From assembly GCF_020217005.1 (NCBI RefSeq), contig NZ_JAIWOI010000207.1:1-10000 (forward strand): a DNA stretch of 10,000 nt, in the 5' to 3' direction. The notes beneath the pieces were generated by a model, which saw only the letters and a list, made by a program, of their open reading frames with translations, was not told the DNA's origin and did no database searches. The first letter of the stretch is position 1; every line of letters starts with the position of its first letter. A program made the translations under genes and the position numbers. Shown here piece after piece: positions 1-6,918 of the stretch. This DNA is from Rheinheimera sp. (lineage in GTDB: Bacteria; Pseudomonadota; Gammaproteobacteria; Enterobacterales; Alteromonadaceae).

Positions 1-866
1 ACTTTGACGGCCGCGACTAAACGGTGACGGCGGCCATGAATAGTATGTTGGTTTAAAATCCGGGTTTGTAAGGTGATTTGGCCACCTTCAGTCAGGACTT
101 GCTGAGCATTACCTACTATGTTCAGTAAAGCCTGTTCTATTAGTTCAGGATCAAATGAAAAGTCTGGGATGCTTGGATCATAGTCACGGCTAAACTGCAC
201 ATGAGTAGGGTTGTCCATTTGTGCCAGTTGACTGACTCTTTCCAGCACCTGATGCACATTGGAAGACTTTTTATTGGGTGCTTTATAGGGGCCAAGTAAG
301 CGGTCAACTAAGTTACGTAATCTGTCTGCCTGGGCAATAATCAGCTGTGTATATTCTTTTTGATCATCATTTAACGACTCTTCCAACAGCTGGGCTGCGC
401 CTCGCAATCCACCTAGTGGATTTTTAATTTCATGGGCTAATCCCCGGATCAGCTCCCGTGCGGCTAAATGCTGATGCTGCTGTAAACTTTCCAGACTGAT
501 TTTTCGCTGCTGATCGACCTGGCGTAGTTCCAGCATCAAAGCTAAATGCGGCTGTTCTATCAGATTGACTGTGACATCCAGCAAAATATGGCGTCCATCC
601 AGTAATACGGCCTGAACATCACTAATTCCAAAGCCTTGCCGGTTTTGTAAGGCAGTTAAAAAGAAACTGGAGGTTAAATCTGTGTATTGAAATAAGGTGA
701 AAAAATATTGCTGCGCCAGACGTTTTTCGCCCACACCAAACATGGCCGAGCTGGCGGTATTAAAATACTGCACTTGCAACTGGCTATCGAGCACCAAAAT
801 TGCGGTACTGAGCTGGTCGGTAAAGTCGGTGGTGGAAAAATCCATCGTCTTTTGTTGTTGGGTCAC
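1..866 (-). CDS. glnL: Nitrogen regulation sensor kinase NtrB/GlnL (3' end cut off by window edge)
   Basis: Cytoplasmic histidine kinase of the NtrB-NtrC nitrogen two-component system. In the family it phosphorylates NtrC under nitrogen limitation and is switched to phosphatase by PII (GlnB). The 288 visible residues show an N-terminal PAS-like sensor region (about 15-115), then the H-box GLAHEIKNPLGG with the phospho-accepting His at residue 145, the GAAQLL and ADRLRNLVDRLLGP stretches typical of NtrB, and the N-box (LLNIVGNAQQVL). The ATP-binding G-boxes lie beyond the left edge. Start choice: the GTG at 866 has AGGTG five to six bases upstream and gives an N-terminus of family length. A GTG at 875 directly follows an in-frame TAG and lacks a good ribosome site; the ATG at 845 is also possible. 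glnG (ntrC) would be expected next but is outside the window. Identity is near certain; the exact start is less so. Confidence 0.95.
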   Translation of the reverse strand, partial: MTQQQKTMDFSTTDFTDQLSTAILVLDSQLQVQYFNTASSAMFGVGEKRLAQQYFFTLFQYTDLTSSFFLTALQNRQGFGISDVQAVLLDGRHILLDVTVNLIEQPHLALMLELRQVDQQRKISLESLQQHQHLAARELIRGLAHEIKNPLGGLRGAAQLLEESLNDDQKEYTQLIIAQADRLRNLVDRLLGPYKAPNKKSSNVHQVLERVSQLAQMDNPTHVQFSRDYDPSIPDFSFDPELIEQALLNIVGNAQQVLTEGGQITLQTRILNQHTIHGRRHRLVAAVK

Positions 867-879
867 TGCGTTCACCTAT

Positions 880-896
880 TGCACCAAAATGGTGCT
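880..896. promoter_or_regulatory. NtrC binding site in the glnL leader
   Basis: TGCACCAAAATGGTGCT is a perfect 5-5-5 palindrome (GCACC, five bases, GGTGC) fitting the NtrC (NR-I) consensus. From memory it differs by one base from a strong E. coli glnA enhancer site. It falls about 10-25 bases downstream of the predicted glnL transcript start and just ahead of the start codon, a position for repression rather than activation. Enteric NtrC is known to repress the glnL promoter; that it does so here is inference. Confidence 0.8.
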
Positions 897-911
897 TTGA
901 TTTCACAGTGT

Positions 912-939
912 ACTGTAAAATCAGACGTGTTACCGTCAA
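912..939 (-). promoter_or_regulatory. Sigma-70-type promoter of glnL
   Basis: On the minus strand TTGACG (939-934) is separated by 16 bases from TACAGT (917-912), giving a predicted transcript start near 905, about 40 bases before the GTG at 866. It lies between the DUF4124 stop and glnL, so glnL can be transcribed independently of glnA. This is a consensus match only. Confidence 0.6.
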
Positions 940-945
940 AACGCA

Positions 946-1491
946 CTATTTTGGTGAAGCTATTGTAGTTTTACGTAAATAAAAGGTTGTGACAGGACTT
1001 TCTGCAATTAGCTTGCCGTTTTGATCAATGGCCTGCAGCTGCAATTGATGTGCCCCACGTTCTACACCAAGCAGGCGAAAATTGCTGCTTTGCTGCAAAG
1101 GGCTTTGTTGAGAGGTATCCAGAACTAAGCGTAGTTTGTGGTGGTCCGCCAAAGCCGGGCTGACATCACTTTGTACTACCACTTCCCCCTGATTGGAGAT
1201 CACCGTCGCCTCCATAGCGGGAGTTAATATAGTGAGTTGGTAAGGCGCTGTTGCTTGTTCAGTTAACGAAGCTAAAGGGTCGATTTGAGTGGCTTGTTGA
1301 GGTTGTTGGCTTTGCAGAGAAACTTTCAGTTCTAACTTTTTAGAACCTGCAACAGGTTGGTCTGTATACAGAGGCACACCATTTTTATCCACGCTGACAT
1401 AAACCTGTTGAGTCAAAGCACTGGCGTAGAATACCGTAGTGCAAAGTGCAGTAGTGCAGAGTAAAGCAAAAAACAGACTTAGCTTCTTCAT
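946..1491 (-). CDS. Secreted DUF4124-domain protein between glnA and glnL
   Basis: A 181-residue exported protein of unknown function. The N-terminus MKKLSLFFALLCTTALC is a clear signal peptide, with probable cleavage after ASA (residue 25). It is followed by a DUF4124-like segment (about 28-60), recognisable from VYVSVDKNGVPLYTDQP. A Gln/Thr-rich linker leads to a beta-rich, Ig-like C-terminal part (about 80-175) in which residues such as GVERGAHQLQLQAIDQNGK resemble cell-surface beta-sandwich modules. The ATG at 1491 is chosen because it begins the signal peptide and has AGGG about five bases upstream. A longer frame from a TTG at 1551 would start inside the predicted -35 box and bury the signal peptide. 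A DUF4124 gene also lies between glnA and ntrB in some other gammaproteobacteria (recalled), but no role in nitrogen metabolism is established. It is separated from glnA by a terminator, so it probably has its own promoter. Confidence 0.85.
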   Translation of the reverse strand: MKKLSLFFALLCTTALCTTVFYASALTQQVYVSVDKNGVPLYTDQPVAGSKKLELKVSLQSQQPQQATQIDPLASLTEQATAPYQLTILTPAMEATVISNQGEVVVQSDVSPALADHHKLRLVLDTSQQSPLQQSSNFRLLGVERGAHQLQLQAIDQNGKLIAESPVTTFYLRKTTIASPK

Positions 1492-1522
1492 AGTGACCCT
1501 GACTGTGGCTGCTGCTGTATCC

Positions 1523-1551
1523 ACTCTAATCTGTCCTGCACCGGATCTCAA
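1523..1551 (-). promoter_or_regulatory. Candidate sigma-70 promoter of the DUF4124 gene
   Basis: On the minus strand TTGAGA (1551-1546), a 17-base spacer and TAGAGT (1528-1523) sit between the glnA terminator and the ATG at 1491. The predicted start near 1516 leaves a leader of about 25 bases. Matches are 5/6 and 4/6 to consensus. Confidence 0.4.
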
Positions 1552-1564
1552 ATTTCAGCCAAAG

Positions 1565-1591
1565 AAAAACCCGCGGCAAGCGCGGGTTTTT
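1565..1591 (-). terminator. Rho-independent terminator of glnA
   Basis: An 11-bp perfect stem (AAAAACCCGCG pairing with CGCGGGTTTTT) around a five-base loop, GC-rich in the middle and with a T-run on either strand. It starts 17 bases downstream of the glnA stop codon and is nearly symmetric, so it could also act on plus-strand transcripts. Confidence 0.9.
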
Positions 1592-1607
1592 GATAGCGAA
1601 CAGCGAT

Positions 1608-3017
1608 TTACACGCTGTAGTACAGTTCATATTCCAGTGGGTGCACTGCGATAGAAACACGTTTAGCTTCTGCACGTTTCAGTTCGATGTACGCATCGAT
1701 CATCGCGTCAGACATTACGCCGCCTTTCGTGAAGATAGCGCGGTTGGCATCTAAAGCGTCCAGAGCTTCGTCCAAAGAACCACAGACCTGAGGGATCAGT
1801 GCTTCTTCTTCTGGTGGCAGGTCATACAAGTCTTTATCCATGGCATCGCCTGGGTGGATCTTGTTTTGGATACCATCTAAACCAGCCATTAACTGAGCTA
1901 CGAAAGCCAGGTATGGGTTCGCTGCCGGATCCGGGAAACGCACTTCGATACGACGTGCTTTAGCACTTGGTACCAGAGGGATACGAATAGAAGCTGAACG
2001 GTTACGGGCTGAATAAGCCAGCATTACCGGAGCTTCGAAGTGTGGTACTAAACGCTTGTACGAGTTGGTAGAAGGGTTAGTGAAGGCATTGATTGCTTTC
2101 GCATGCTTGATGATACCGCCGATGTAGTACAGAGCAGTTTCAGACAAACCAGCATATTTATCACCAGCAAACAGGTTTACACCATCTTTTGCTAATGACT
2201 GGTGACAGTGCATACCTGAACCGTTATCACCCACCAGAGGTTTTGGCATAAAGGTTACAGTTTTGCCGTACAGGTTCGCGACGTTGTGAACCACGTATTT
2301 CAGAACCTGAATTTCGTCAGCTTTCTTAGTTAAAGTATTGAAACGAGTTGCGATTTCGTTCTGGCCAGCAGTAGCTACTTCATGGTGGTGAGCTTCAACA
2401 ACCTGACCCATTTCTTCCAGTACTACACACATAGCGCTACGGATATCGTGGTGTTGATCTACTGGTGGTACCGGGAAGTAACCGCCTTTGATACCAGGAC
2501 GGTGAGCTTTGTTACCGCCTTCGTATACTTTGTCTGAGTTCCATGCAGCTTCAGCTGAGTCGATAGCAAAGAAAGCTGTAGACATAGTGTTTTTGAAACG
2601 CACGTCATCAAACATGAACCATTCTGGCTCAGGTCCAAACAATACGGTGTCAGCAATACCGGTTGACTTCAGGTACTCTTCAGCGCGTTTAGCGATAGAG
2701 CGTGGGCAACGCTCATAGCCCTGCATAGTGCTTGGCTCGATCACGTCACACGTAATGTTGACAGTGGTTTCTTCTGAGAATGGGTCCAGTAACATGGTGC
2801 TTGCCTGAGGCATCAGGATCATGTCTGAGTCATTGATGCCTTTCCAGCCGGCGATGGAAGAACCGTCAAACATTTTGCCATCTTCGAAGAAGTCTTCATT
2901 GATTTGGCTGGACGGGATAGTCACGTGTTGTTCTTTACCTTTGGTATCCGTAAAGCGTAAATCAACGAATCTTACGTCGTTCTCTTTGATGAAACTCAGT
3001 ACTGTAGATGCAGACAT
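1608..3017 (-). CDS. glnA: Glutamine synthetase type I (GSI-beta, adenylylated form)
   Basis: Cytoplasmic dodecameric enzyme that makes glutamine from glutamate, ammonia and ATP, the entry point of ammonia assimilation. The 469 residues match the full family length. Visible landmarks are FDGSSIAGW (50-58; Asp51 belongs to the active site of the adjacent subunit), the metal-binding [10 protein letters not shown] (128-137), the ATP-site region [16 protein letters not shown] (about 259-274), the glutamate-flap-type [12 protein letters not shown], and [12 protein letters not shown], whose Tyr398 is the expected site of adenylylation by GlnE. The C-terminus ELYYSV is typical. The start ATG has a strong GGAGG five bases upstream. 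The gene has its own sigma-54-type promoter with an NtrC-like enhancer array and its own terminator, implying control by nitrogen status through NtrB-NtrC in addition to adenylylation. Identity is certain from sequence. Confidence 0.99.
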   Translation of the reverse strand: MSASTVLSFIKENDVRFVDLRFTDTKGKEQHVTIPSSQINEDFFEDGKMFDGSSIAGWKGINDSDMILMPQASTMLLDPFSEETTVNITCDVIEPSTMQGYERCPRSIAKRAEEYLKSTGIADTVLFGPEPEWFMFDDVRFKNTMSTAFFAIDSAEAAWNSDKVYEGGNKAHRPGIKGGYFPVPPVDQHHDIRSAMCVVLEEMGQVVEAHHHEVATAGQNEIATRFNTLTKKADEIQVLKYVVHNVANLYGKTVTFMPKPLVGDNGSGMHCHQSLAKDGVNLFAGDKYAGLSETALYYIGGIIKHAKAINAFTNPSTNSYKRLVPHFEAPVMLAYSARNRSASIRIPLVPSAKARRIEVRFPDPAANPYLAFVAQLMAGLDGIQNKIHPGDAMDKDLYDLPPEEEALIPQVCGSLDEALDALDANRAIFTKGGVMSDAMIDAYIELKRAEAKRVSIAVHPLEYELYYSV

Positions 3018-3041
3018 GCATTCCTCCGGTTTGTGCTGTTG

Positions 3042-3067
3042 ACGGGCGTAAAAAAACGCCTGTTTTT
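3042..3067 (+). other. Hairpin in the glnA leader; terminator-like when read on the plus strand
   Basis: ACGGGCGT (3042-3049) pairs with ACGCCTGT (3056-3063) across an A6 loop and is followed by a T-run (3063-3067). In plus-strand RNA all eight pairs form (one G-U wobble); in glnA mRNA the same place has a C-A mismatch and no following U-run. It therefore looks like a terminator for transcription leaving glnA antisense, or it may simply structure the glnA leader. Confidence 0.45.
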
Positions 3068-3104
3068 ATAATGCTGGCTCAGGCCAAAGCTTTGTGCTTT
3101 TTAA

Positions 3105-3120
3105 TGCCATTCTTATGCCA
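3105..3120 (-). promoter_or_regulatory. Sigma-54-type promoter of glnA
   Basis: On the minus strand TGGCAT (3120-3115), five bases, TGGCA (3109-3105) keeps the invariant GG and GC at the exact sigma-54 spacing, with one mismatch in each element against TGGCAC and TTGCA. The predicted start is near 3094, giving a leader of about 77 bases. The upstream NtrC-like sites support the call. Confidence 0.65.
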
Positions 3121-3161
3121 AAGATTTATCGTGTTGATCTGTAATGACTTTTTGTGGAATT

Positions 3162-3239
3162 GCATCCTAATGATGCAGGCTTTTGCATTAAGTTGGTGCA
3201 ATGTTGCCTCATTGTGATGCAAAAGCCCCATGCTGGTGC
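3162..3239. promoter_or_regulatory. Array of four NtrC-like palindromes (glnA enhancer)
   Basis: Four inverted repeats share the 5-5-5 plan of NtrC sites: GCATC/GATGC (3162-3176, perfect), GCATT/GGTGC (3185-3199), GCCTC/GATGC (3206-3220) and GCCCC/GGTGC (3225-3239). Their centres are 23, 21 and 19 bases apart, so all face roughly the same side of the helix. Counted from the predicted start they centre near -75, -98, -119 and -138. The two GGTGC sites are the best matches and likely strong sites; the other two are weaker. E. coli glnA also has five NtrC sites over a similar distance. Confidence 0.65.
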
Positions 3240-3469
3240 CTTTTCAAATAAACACCATTTAAAATAGCAAGTTTCATCGCTCTGTCACTGAATAGCCCTG
3301 AAATACACAGGTTGCTCATCCGGATGTAAAAATAAGCCGCTGCAGAGCACAGTTAATTTTTCTTTCTGTGTAAAAACAGAGTAGAATACGCGCCCTTGAA
3401 TTCGAACAACTTTTAGTCAATGCCTAGTAGTCAGGATTATGGTCAGCTAGTGCCACAGAGGAAATACAA
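3240..3469 (+). promoter_or_regulatory. typA upstream region with a sigma-70-type promoter
   Basis: TAGAAT (3382-3387) is a good -10 box followed by a GC-rich discriminator (GCGCCC), as in many growth-rate-regulated translation genes. The -35 (around 3359-3364, T-rich) is weak. The leader would be about 75 bases and ends in AGAGGA (3457-3462), seven bases before the typA ATG. A perfect 10-bp palindrome CATCCGGATG lies at 3317-3326 with no assigned role. No open frame in this stretch looks coding. Confidence 0.5.
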
Positions 3470-5305
3470 ATGAGCGGAACCGCTTCAGCAATAGAAAAAC
3501 TGCGTAATATCGCCATTATCGCGCACGTTGACCATGGTAAAACTACTCTGGTTGATAAGTTACTGCAACAATCAGGTACTTTTGATTCACGTGCTAAGTT
3601 GCAGGAACGTGTGATGGATTCCAATGCTCAGGAATCCGAGCGCGGTATCACCATATTGGCAAAAAACACTTCGGTACGCTGGAACGGTTATCATATCAAC
3701 ATTCTGGATACACCGGGTCACGCTGACTTTGGCGGTGAAGTTGAACGTGTATTGTCTATGGCTGACTCTGTGTTGTTATTAGTTGACGCTGTTGAAGGCC
3801 CAATGCCACAAACGCGTTTCGTAACTCAAAAAGCCTTTGCCCACGGTTTAAAGCCTATTGTTGTTGTGAATAAAATCGACCGTCCTGGAGCTCGTCCAGA
3901 TTGGGTTATCGATCAGGTATTTGACCTGTTTGACAACTTAGGTGCGACGGATGAACAGTTGGATTTCCCTGTAGTTTATGCATCAGCAATCAACGGTTGG
4001 GCCACACTGGATTACAACGAGCCAAAAACTGATATTAACGATTTATTCGCGGCCATTGTTGAGCACGTAGCTCCTCCAGCCGTTGAATTGGATGGTGATA
4101 CTCAGTTACAGGTGTCTCAGCTGGATTACTCCAGTTACTTAGGCATCATAGGTATCGGCCGTATCAAGCGTGGTACTTTGAAGCCAAACCAGCAGGTTAC
4201 TATTTTAGGTGCTGATGGCTCGAAACGTAACGCTAAAGTAGGTCAGGTATTCGGCTACTTAGGTCTGGAGCGTATTGAAGCGACTGAAGCCAACGCGGGT
4301 GACATTGTTGCCTTCACTGGTTTAGGTGAACTGAAAATCTCCGATACCATTTGTGCTCCGACCAATCTGGAAGCATTACCAGCTCTGCAAGTTGATGAGC
4401 CGACAGTCACCATGACCTTCCAGGTTAATACCTCTCCGTTTGCGGGTAAAGAAGGTAAGTTTGTAACTTCACGTCAGATTTTAGAGCGTTTAAATGCGGA
4501 ACTGAAACACAACGTAGCCTTACGTGTTGAAGAAACAGAAGACGGTGATAAATTCAAAGTGTCTGGCCGTGGTGAACTGCACTTAGGCGTTCTGATCGAA
4601 AACATGCGCCGCGAAGGTTTTGAACTGGCCGTGTCTCGTCCTGAAGTGATCATGAAAGTGATAGACGGCGAGAAAATGGAACCTATGGAAAACGTCACTA
4701 TCGACGTGGAAGAACAGCACCAGGGTTCTATCATGGAGAAAATGGGCGAGCGTAAAGCAGAAATGACCAATATGCAGCCAGATGGTAAAGGTCGTATCCG
4801 TATGGATTTCCAAATGCCAAGCCGTGGTTTGATTGGTTTCCGTACAGAGTTTATGACCATCACTTCTGGTACTGGTCTGATGTACAACAGCTTCGATCAC
4901 TATGGCCCATACAAAGGCGGCACTATAGGCCAACGTATGAACGGTGTATTGATTTCAAATGCGATGGGTAAAGCCGCAGGTTATGCGATTTTCTCTCTGC
5001 AGGAACGTGGTCGTATGTTTATCGGTCATGCGGAAGAAGTGTACGAAGGTCAGGTGATCGGTATTCACAGCCGTAGCAATGACTTAACTGTAAACTGCTT
5101 AAAAGGCAAACAGTTAACTAACGTTCGTGCTTCTGGTACTGATGAAGCCATCAACCTGGTTCCACCAATCCGTTACACTCTGGAACAAGCTCTGGAATTT
5201 ATCGATGATGACGAGCTGGTTGAAGTAACACCACTGTCAATTCGTATCCGTAAGCGTCACTTGACTGAAAACGATCGTAAACGTGCAGGTCGTGCCGGAG
5301 CGTAG
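3470..5305 (+). CDS. typA: Translational GTPase TypA/BipA
   Basis: Ribosome-associated GTPase of the EF-G/LepA superfamily, needed for 50S assembly at low temperature and for stress responses in the family. The 611 residues match the usual length (about 605-615). The G domain shows G1 AHVDHGKTT (18-26), the switch I segment ERGITI (57-62), G3 DTPGH (80-84), G4 NKID (134-137) and G5 around SAIN. It is followed by a beta-barrel domain II, two EF-G-like alpha/beta domains ([21 protein letters not shown], about 365-385, and the [12 protein letters not shown] region) and the BipA-specific C-terminal domain ending [17 protein letters not shown]. The ATG has AGAGGA at ideal spacing; the N-terminus is a few residues longer than in E. 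coli. It is divergent from glnA, an arrangement recalled from other gammaproteobacteria, and monocistronic with its own terminator. Confidence 0.98.
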   Translation: MSGTASAIEKLRNIAIIAHVDHGKTTLVDKLLQQSGTFDSRAKLQERVMDSNAQESERGITILAKNTSVRWNGYHINILDTPGHADFGGEVERVLSMADSVLLLVDAVEGPMPQTRFVTQKAFAHGLKPIVVVNKIDRPGARPDWVIDQVFDLFDNLGATDEQLDFPVVYASAINGWATLDYNEPKTDINDLFAAIVEHVAPPAVELDGDTQLQVSQLDYSSYLGIIGIGRIKRGTLKPNQQVTILGADGSKRNAKVGQVFGYLGLERIEATEANAGDIVAFTGLGELKISDTICAPTNLEALPALQVDEPTVTMTFQVNTSPFAGKEGKFVTSRQILERLNAELKHNVALRVEETEDGDKFKVSGRGELHLGVLIENMRREGFELAVSRPEVIMKVIDGEKMEPMENVTIDVEEQHQGSIMEKMGERKAEMTNMQPDGKGRIRMDFQMPSRGLIGFRTEFMTITSGTGLMYNSFDHYGPYKGGTIGQRMNGVLISNAMGKAAGYAIFSLQERGRMFIGHAEEVYEGQVIGIHSRSNDLTVNCLKGKQLTNVRASGTDEAINLVPPIRYTLEQALEFIDDDELVEVTPLSIRIRKRHLTENDRKRAGRAGA

Positions 5306-5319
5306 AGTCGTTTTAGTGT

Positions 5320-5346
5320 AAAAAGCCGCCGAAAGGCGGCTTTTTT
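5320..5346 (+). terminator. Rho-independent terminator of typA
   Basis: AAAAAGCCGCC pairs with GGCGGCTTTTT across a stable GAAA tetraloop, followed by a T-run. It starts 15 bases after the typA stop. Confidence 0.93.
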
Positions 5347-5587
5347 GTTTTCGATAATTCAATAACGCTCTGGCTTGCCAACACCGGAAACCCATCAAGT
5401 CTGATCGTCAGGCTATGTCAGTAAGGCGTTACATCTGAATACTTATTGGCACAATTAATCACTTCAGTTTCTTCAGCAGACTAGGCTATAGTGAAGTCAA
5501 TAGCTTAGGTACTTATTCATCACGAATTCAGTGCTGATGTTTTATCCTGTTAGACATCGCGATTTAAGAAGATAAGTGGGGTGTGTA
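5347..5587 (+). promoter_or_regulatory. Intergenic region ahead of the DUF3016 gene, weak promoter candidate
   Basis: About 240 bases without a credible gene. The best promoter candidate is GGCTATAGT with -10 TATAGT at 5487-5492; the matching -35 (around 5463-5468, TTCAGT) is poor. GGGG about six bases ahead of the ATG at 5588 is a modest ribosome site. I see no further structure. Confidence 0.3.
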
Positions 5588-6121
5588 ATGCGTATGATCA
5601 ATTTGAGTGTGCTGATGCTCTCCGCGTTGGTGGCGACAACTGTTGCCGCAGGCGAAGTAAAGGTTGAATACAAAGACTACAAGAAGTTTACTGATATGAA
5701 GCCCGCCAATGAGCCCAGGGGCAGTTATGAAAAACGCACTATGGCCAGCTTCGATAAGATTTTTGCCGATTTGGCAAAGCAATTACCTGAAGGCTACAAC
5801 TGGCAGGTAGTGGTTACTGACATAGATTTGGCTGGTGACGTGAATTACATGTTTACTCAGACCGGGCAGCAAATCCGTGTGATCAAGGATATATTTATCC
5901 CGCGTATAAATTTCAGCTATAAGCTGTTTGACCAAAATAAAGTGCTGGTTACTGAAAACAATGAGTTGAAGTTAAAAGACATGGGTTTTATGACCCGGAT
6001 CAGTAATGTCAGAGCTGATCAACCATATGAGCATGAGAGGGTGATGCTGGAACGTTGGTTTAAAGATACTATCCAGCCTGTTGTTGCTAAGCATCAGTCA
6101 GCTTCTGCTAAAGCAGGTTAG
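5588..6121 (+). CDS. Exported DUF3016-family protein
   Basis: A 177-residue protein of unknown function, probably periplasmic. Residues 1-21 (MRMINLSVLMLSALVATTVAA) form a signal peptide with likely cleavage before Gly22. The mature part has features I associate with DUF3016: YKKFTDMKP near the N-terminus, LPEGYNWQVVVTDIDLAG (66-83), an IRVIKDIFIPRI segment, a LFDQNKVL beta-turn, and a C-terminal EHERVMLERWFKD helix. I chose the ATG at 5588; the open frame reaches a GTG at 5576 and a further ATG lies at 5594, neither changing the mature protein. Its last 14 bases overlap the convergent minus-strand gene at 6108-6407. No catalytic residues are evident and nothing in the context suggests a pathway. 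Confidence 0.85.
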   Translation: MRMINLSVLMLSALVATTVAAGEVKVEYKDYKKFTDMKPANEPRGSYEKRTMASFDKIFADLAKQLPEGYNWQVVVTDIDLAGDVNYMFTQTGQQIRVIKDIFIPRINFSYKLFDQNKVLVTENNELKLKDMGFMTRISNVRADQPYEHERVMLERWFKDTIQPVVAKHQSASAKAG

Positions 6122-6407
6122 CTATCTCACGATAAATCGCTACAGCCTCCTCCCGGCTTAATTGTCCACTGGAGGCTGCTTTTCCAATGGTGCTGGTAAC
6201 CCGCACTGAATCCTGACGTGTTTCTTCTTTGGGCTGTTGTGGCTCTGGCAGACTGGATAATTGCTGCTGTTGTTTACTTTGCTGCACGCTGGCTTGCAGT
6301 TCCTGCGCCAGAGGTGCTCCAGGATTTGGACGAGCAGTGTTGCCTGACAACGCAGATTGTCTGGCTTGCAGTTTTATACTGTCTAATGAAGTCGTTAAGC
6401 TGGCCAT
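6108..6407 (-). CDS. Small Gln/Ser-rich protein of unknown function
   Basis: A 99-residue protein I do not recognise. It has a very good ribosome site (GAAGGAG, six bases before the ATG), which is the main evidence that it is real. It has no signal peptide or membrane segment. Residues 1-20 may form a short helix, about 20-65 are low-complexity (Gln, Ser, Pro rich, disordered-looking), and the C-terminal third is more ordered: VRVTSTIGKAASSG, then a helix LSREEAVAIYREIANLL. That ending looks like a conserved short module, perhaps a docking helix. It lies 83 bases downstream of the PriC-like gene on the same strand, possibly co-transcribed, and overlaps the end of the convergent DUF3016 gene by 14 bases. 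Confidence 0.7.
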   Translation of the reverse strand: MASLTTSLDSIKLQARQSALSGNTARPNPGAPLAQELQASVQQSKQQQQLSSLPEPQQPKEETRQDSVRVTSTIGKAASSGQLSREEAVAIYREIANLL

Positions 6408-6453
6408 GTCGTACTCCTTCTTCTGAGTTAGAGTAGTGCAATGGCCTTTTTTT

Positions 6454-6488
6454 GTTAGAATATTTTTTTCTAACCAGCTAGAAAAAAA
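6454..6488. repeat. AT-rich overlapping inverted repeats between two small genes
   Basis: A perfect 10-bp inverted repeat, TTTTTTTCTA (6463-6472) and TAGAAAAAAA (6479-6488) around ACCAGC, overlaps a second one, GTTAGAA (6454-6460) with TTCTAAC (6468-6474). The two hairpins exclude each other. They sit just downstream of the PriC-like stop and may be a weak terminator or attenuating structure; there is no GC-rich stem. Confidence 0.35.
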
Positions 6489-6490
6489 AA

Positions 6491-6799
6491 CTATTTGGTC
6501 ATGAGCTGGCGAAACTCAGCTAGTGTTTTGTGCAACAACTGAATTTGTTTCACAACACGCTGCAAAGTTGCAGTGTTAAACTGTTGAGTCTGACGCATGG
6601 CCGCTACTTGTTCTGCAGCTTCACTTAAATAAGGCATAAATCTGTTACTTGTGACCTGAAAGCTCTTGTCGTTGACAAAAATAGTCTGGTACTTGCCATG
6701 GCCTTGCTGTTGAATATCGTCCAGAATCGCGTCTGCATCCAGAGCTTTACGGTACAGATCCTTTAAGTTCTGATCCAGCTGTTCCAGTAATTGATCCAT
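6491..6799 (-). CDS. Short PriC-like protein (primosomal replication protein N'' family), tentative
   Basis: A 102-residue, mostly helical protein. The N-terminus (LLEQLDQNLKDLYRKA), the central SFQVTSNRFMPYLSEAAEQVAAMR and the helix LQRVVKQIQLLHKTLAEF line up by eye with the N-terminal domain of E. coli PriC (LLEKLEGQLATLRQR, LFQTRATTLQACLDEAGDNLAAL and a following Q-x-x-A helix). PriC helps reload DnaB at stalled replication forks. E. coli PriC is about 175 residues, so the basic C-terminal region, which in E. coli contributes to SSB binding, would be missing. The ATG has GGAG eight bases upstream. It is divergent from the MerC-domain gene and upstream of the 99-aa gene. That it is a real gene is fairly sure; the family call is moderate and rests on remembered sequence. 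Confidence 0.75.
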   Translation of the reverse strand: MDQLLEQLDQNLKDLYRKALDADAILDDIQQQGHGKYQTIFVNDKSFQVTSNRFMPYLSEAAEQVAAMRQTQQFNTATLQRVVKQIQLLHKTLAEFRQLMTK

Positions 6800-6918
6800 T
6801 CTTTTGTCTCCAAAAAATTTGTCGCATTATGCCACAACCTGCTCTGGAAGCCGATTCTGTCGCCTGGATTTTCTCTATGTTGTATAAAAGAGTTAGCGAC
6901 TTGGTTTGTTTTTTTAGT

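Noticed and set aside
1492..1551. N-terminal extension of the DUF4124 protein from TTG 1551
   Set aside because: It overlaps the candidate -35 box, has no ribosome site and would place 20 residues ahead of a clear signal peptide.
3101..3109. A second sigma-54-like motif, minus-strand TGGCAT (3109-3104) followed by AGCAC
   Set aside because: The distance between the GG and GC pairs is one base too short, which sigma-54 does not tolerate.
2459..3217. Short frames on both strands in and around glnA (65-73 codons)
   Set aside because: They overlap glnA or its enhancer region, lack ribosome sites and resemble no protein family.
4474..4933. Long minus-strand open frames inside typA (137 and 116 codons)
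   Set aside because: They lie wholly antisense to the strongly conserved typA gene, overlap each other and encode compositions unlike real proteins; they reflect codon bias of the coding strand.
6218..6436. Plus-strand frames rich in Cys/Trp across the 99-aa gene
   Set aside because: They are antisense to a gene with a much better ribosome site; the Cys runs arise from reading Gln codons backwards.
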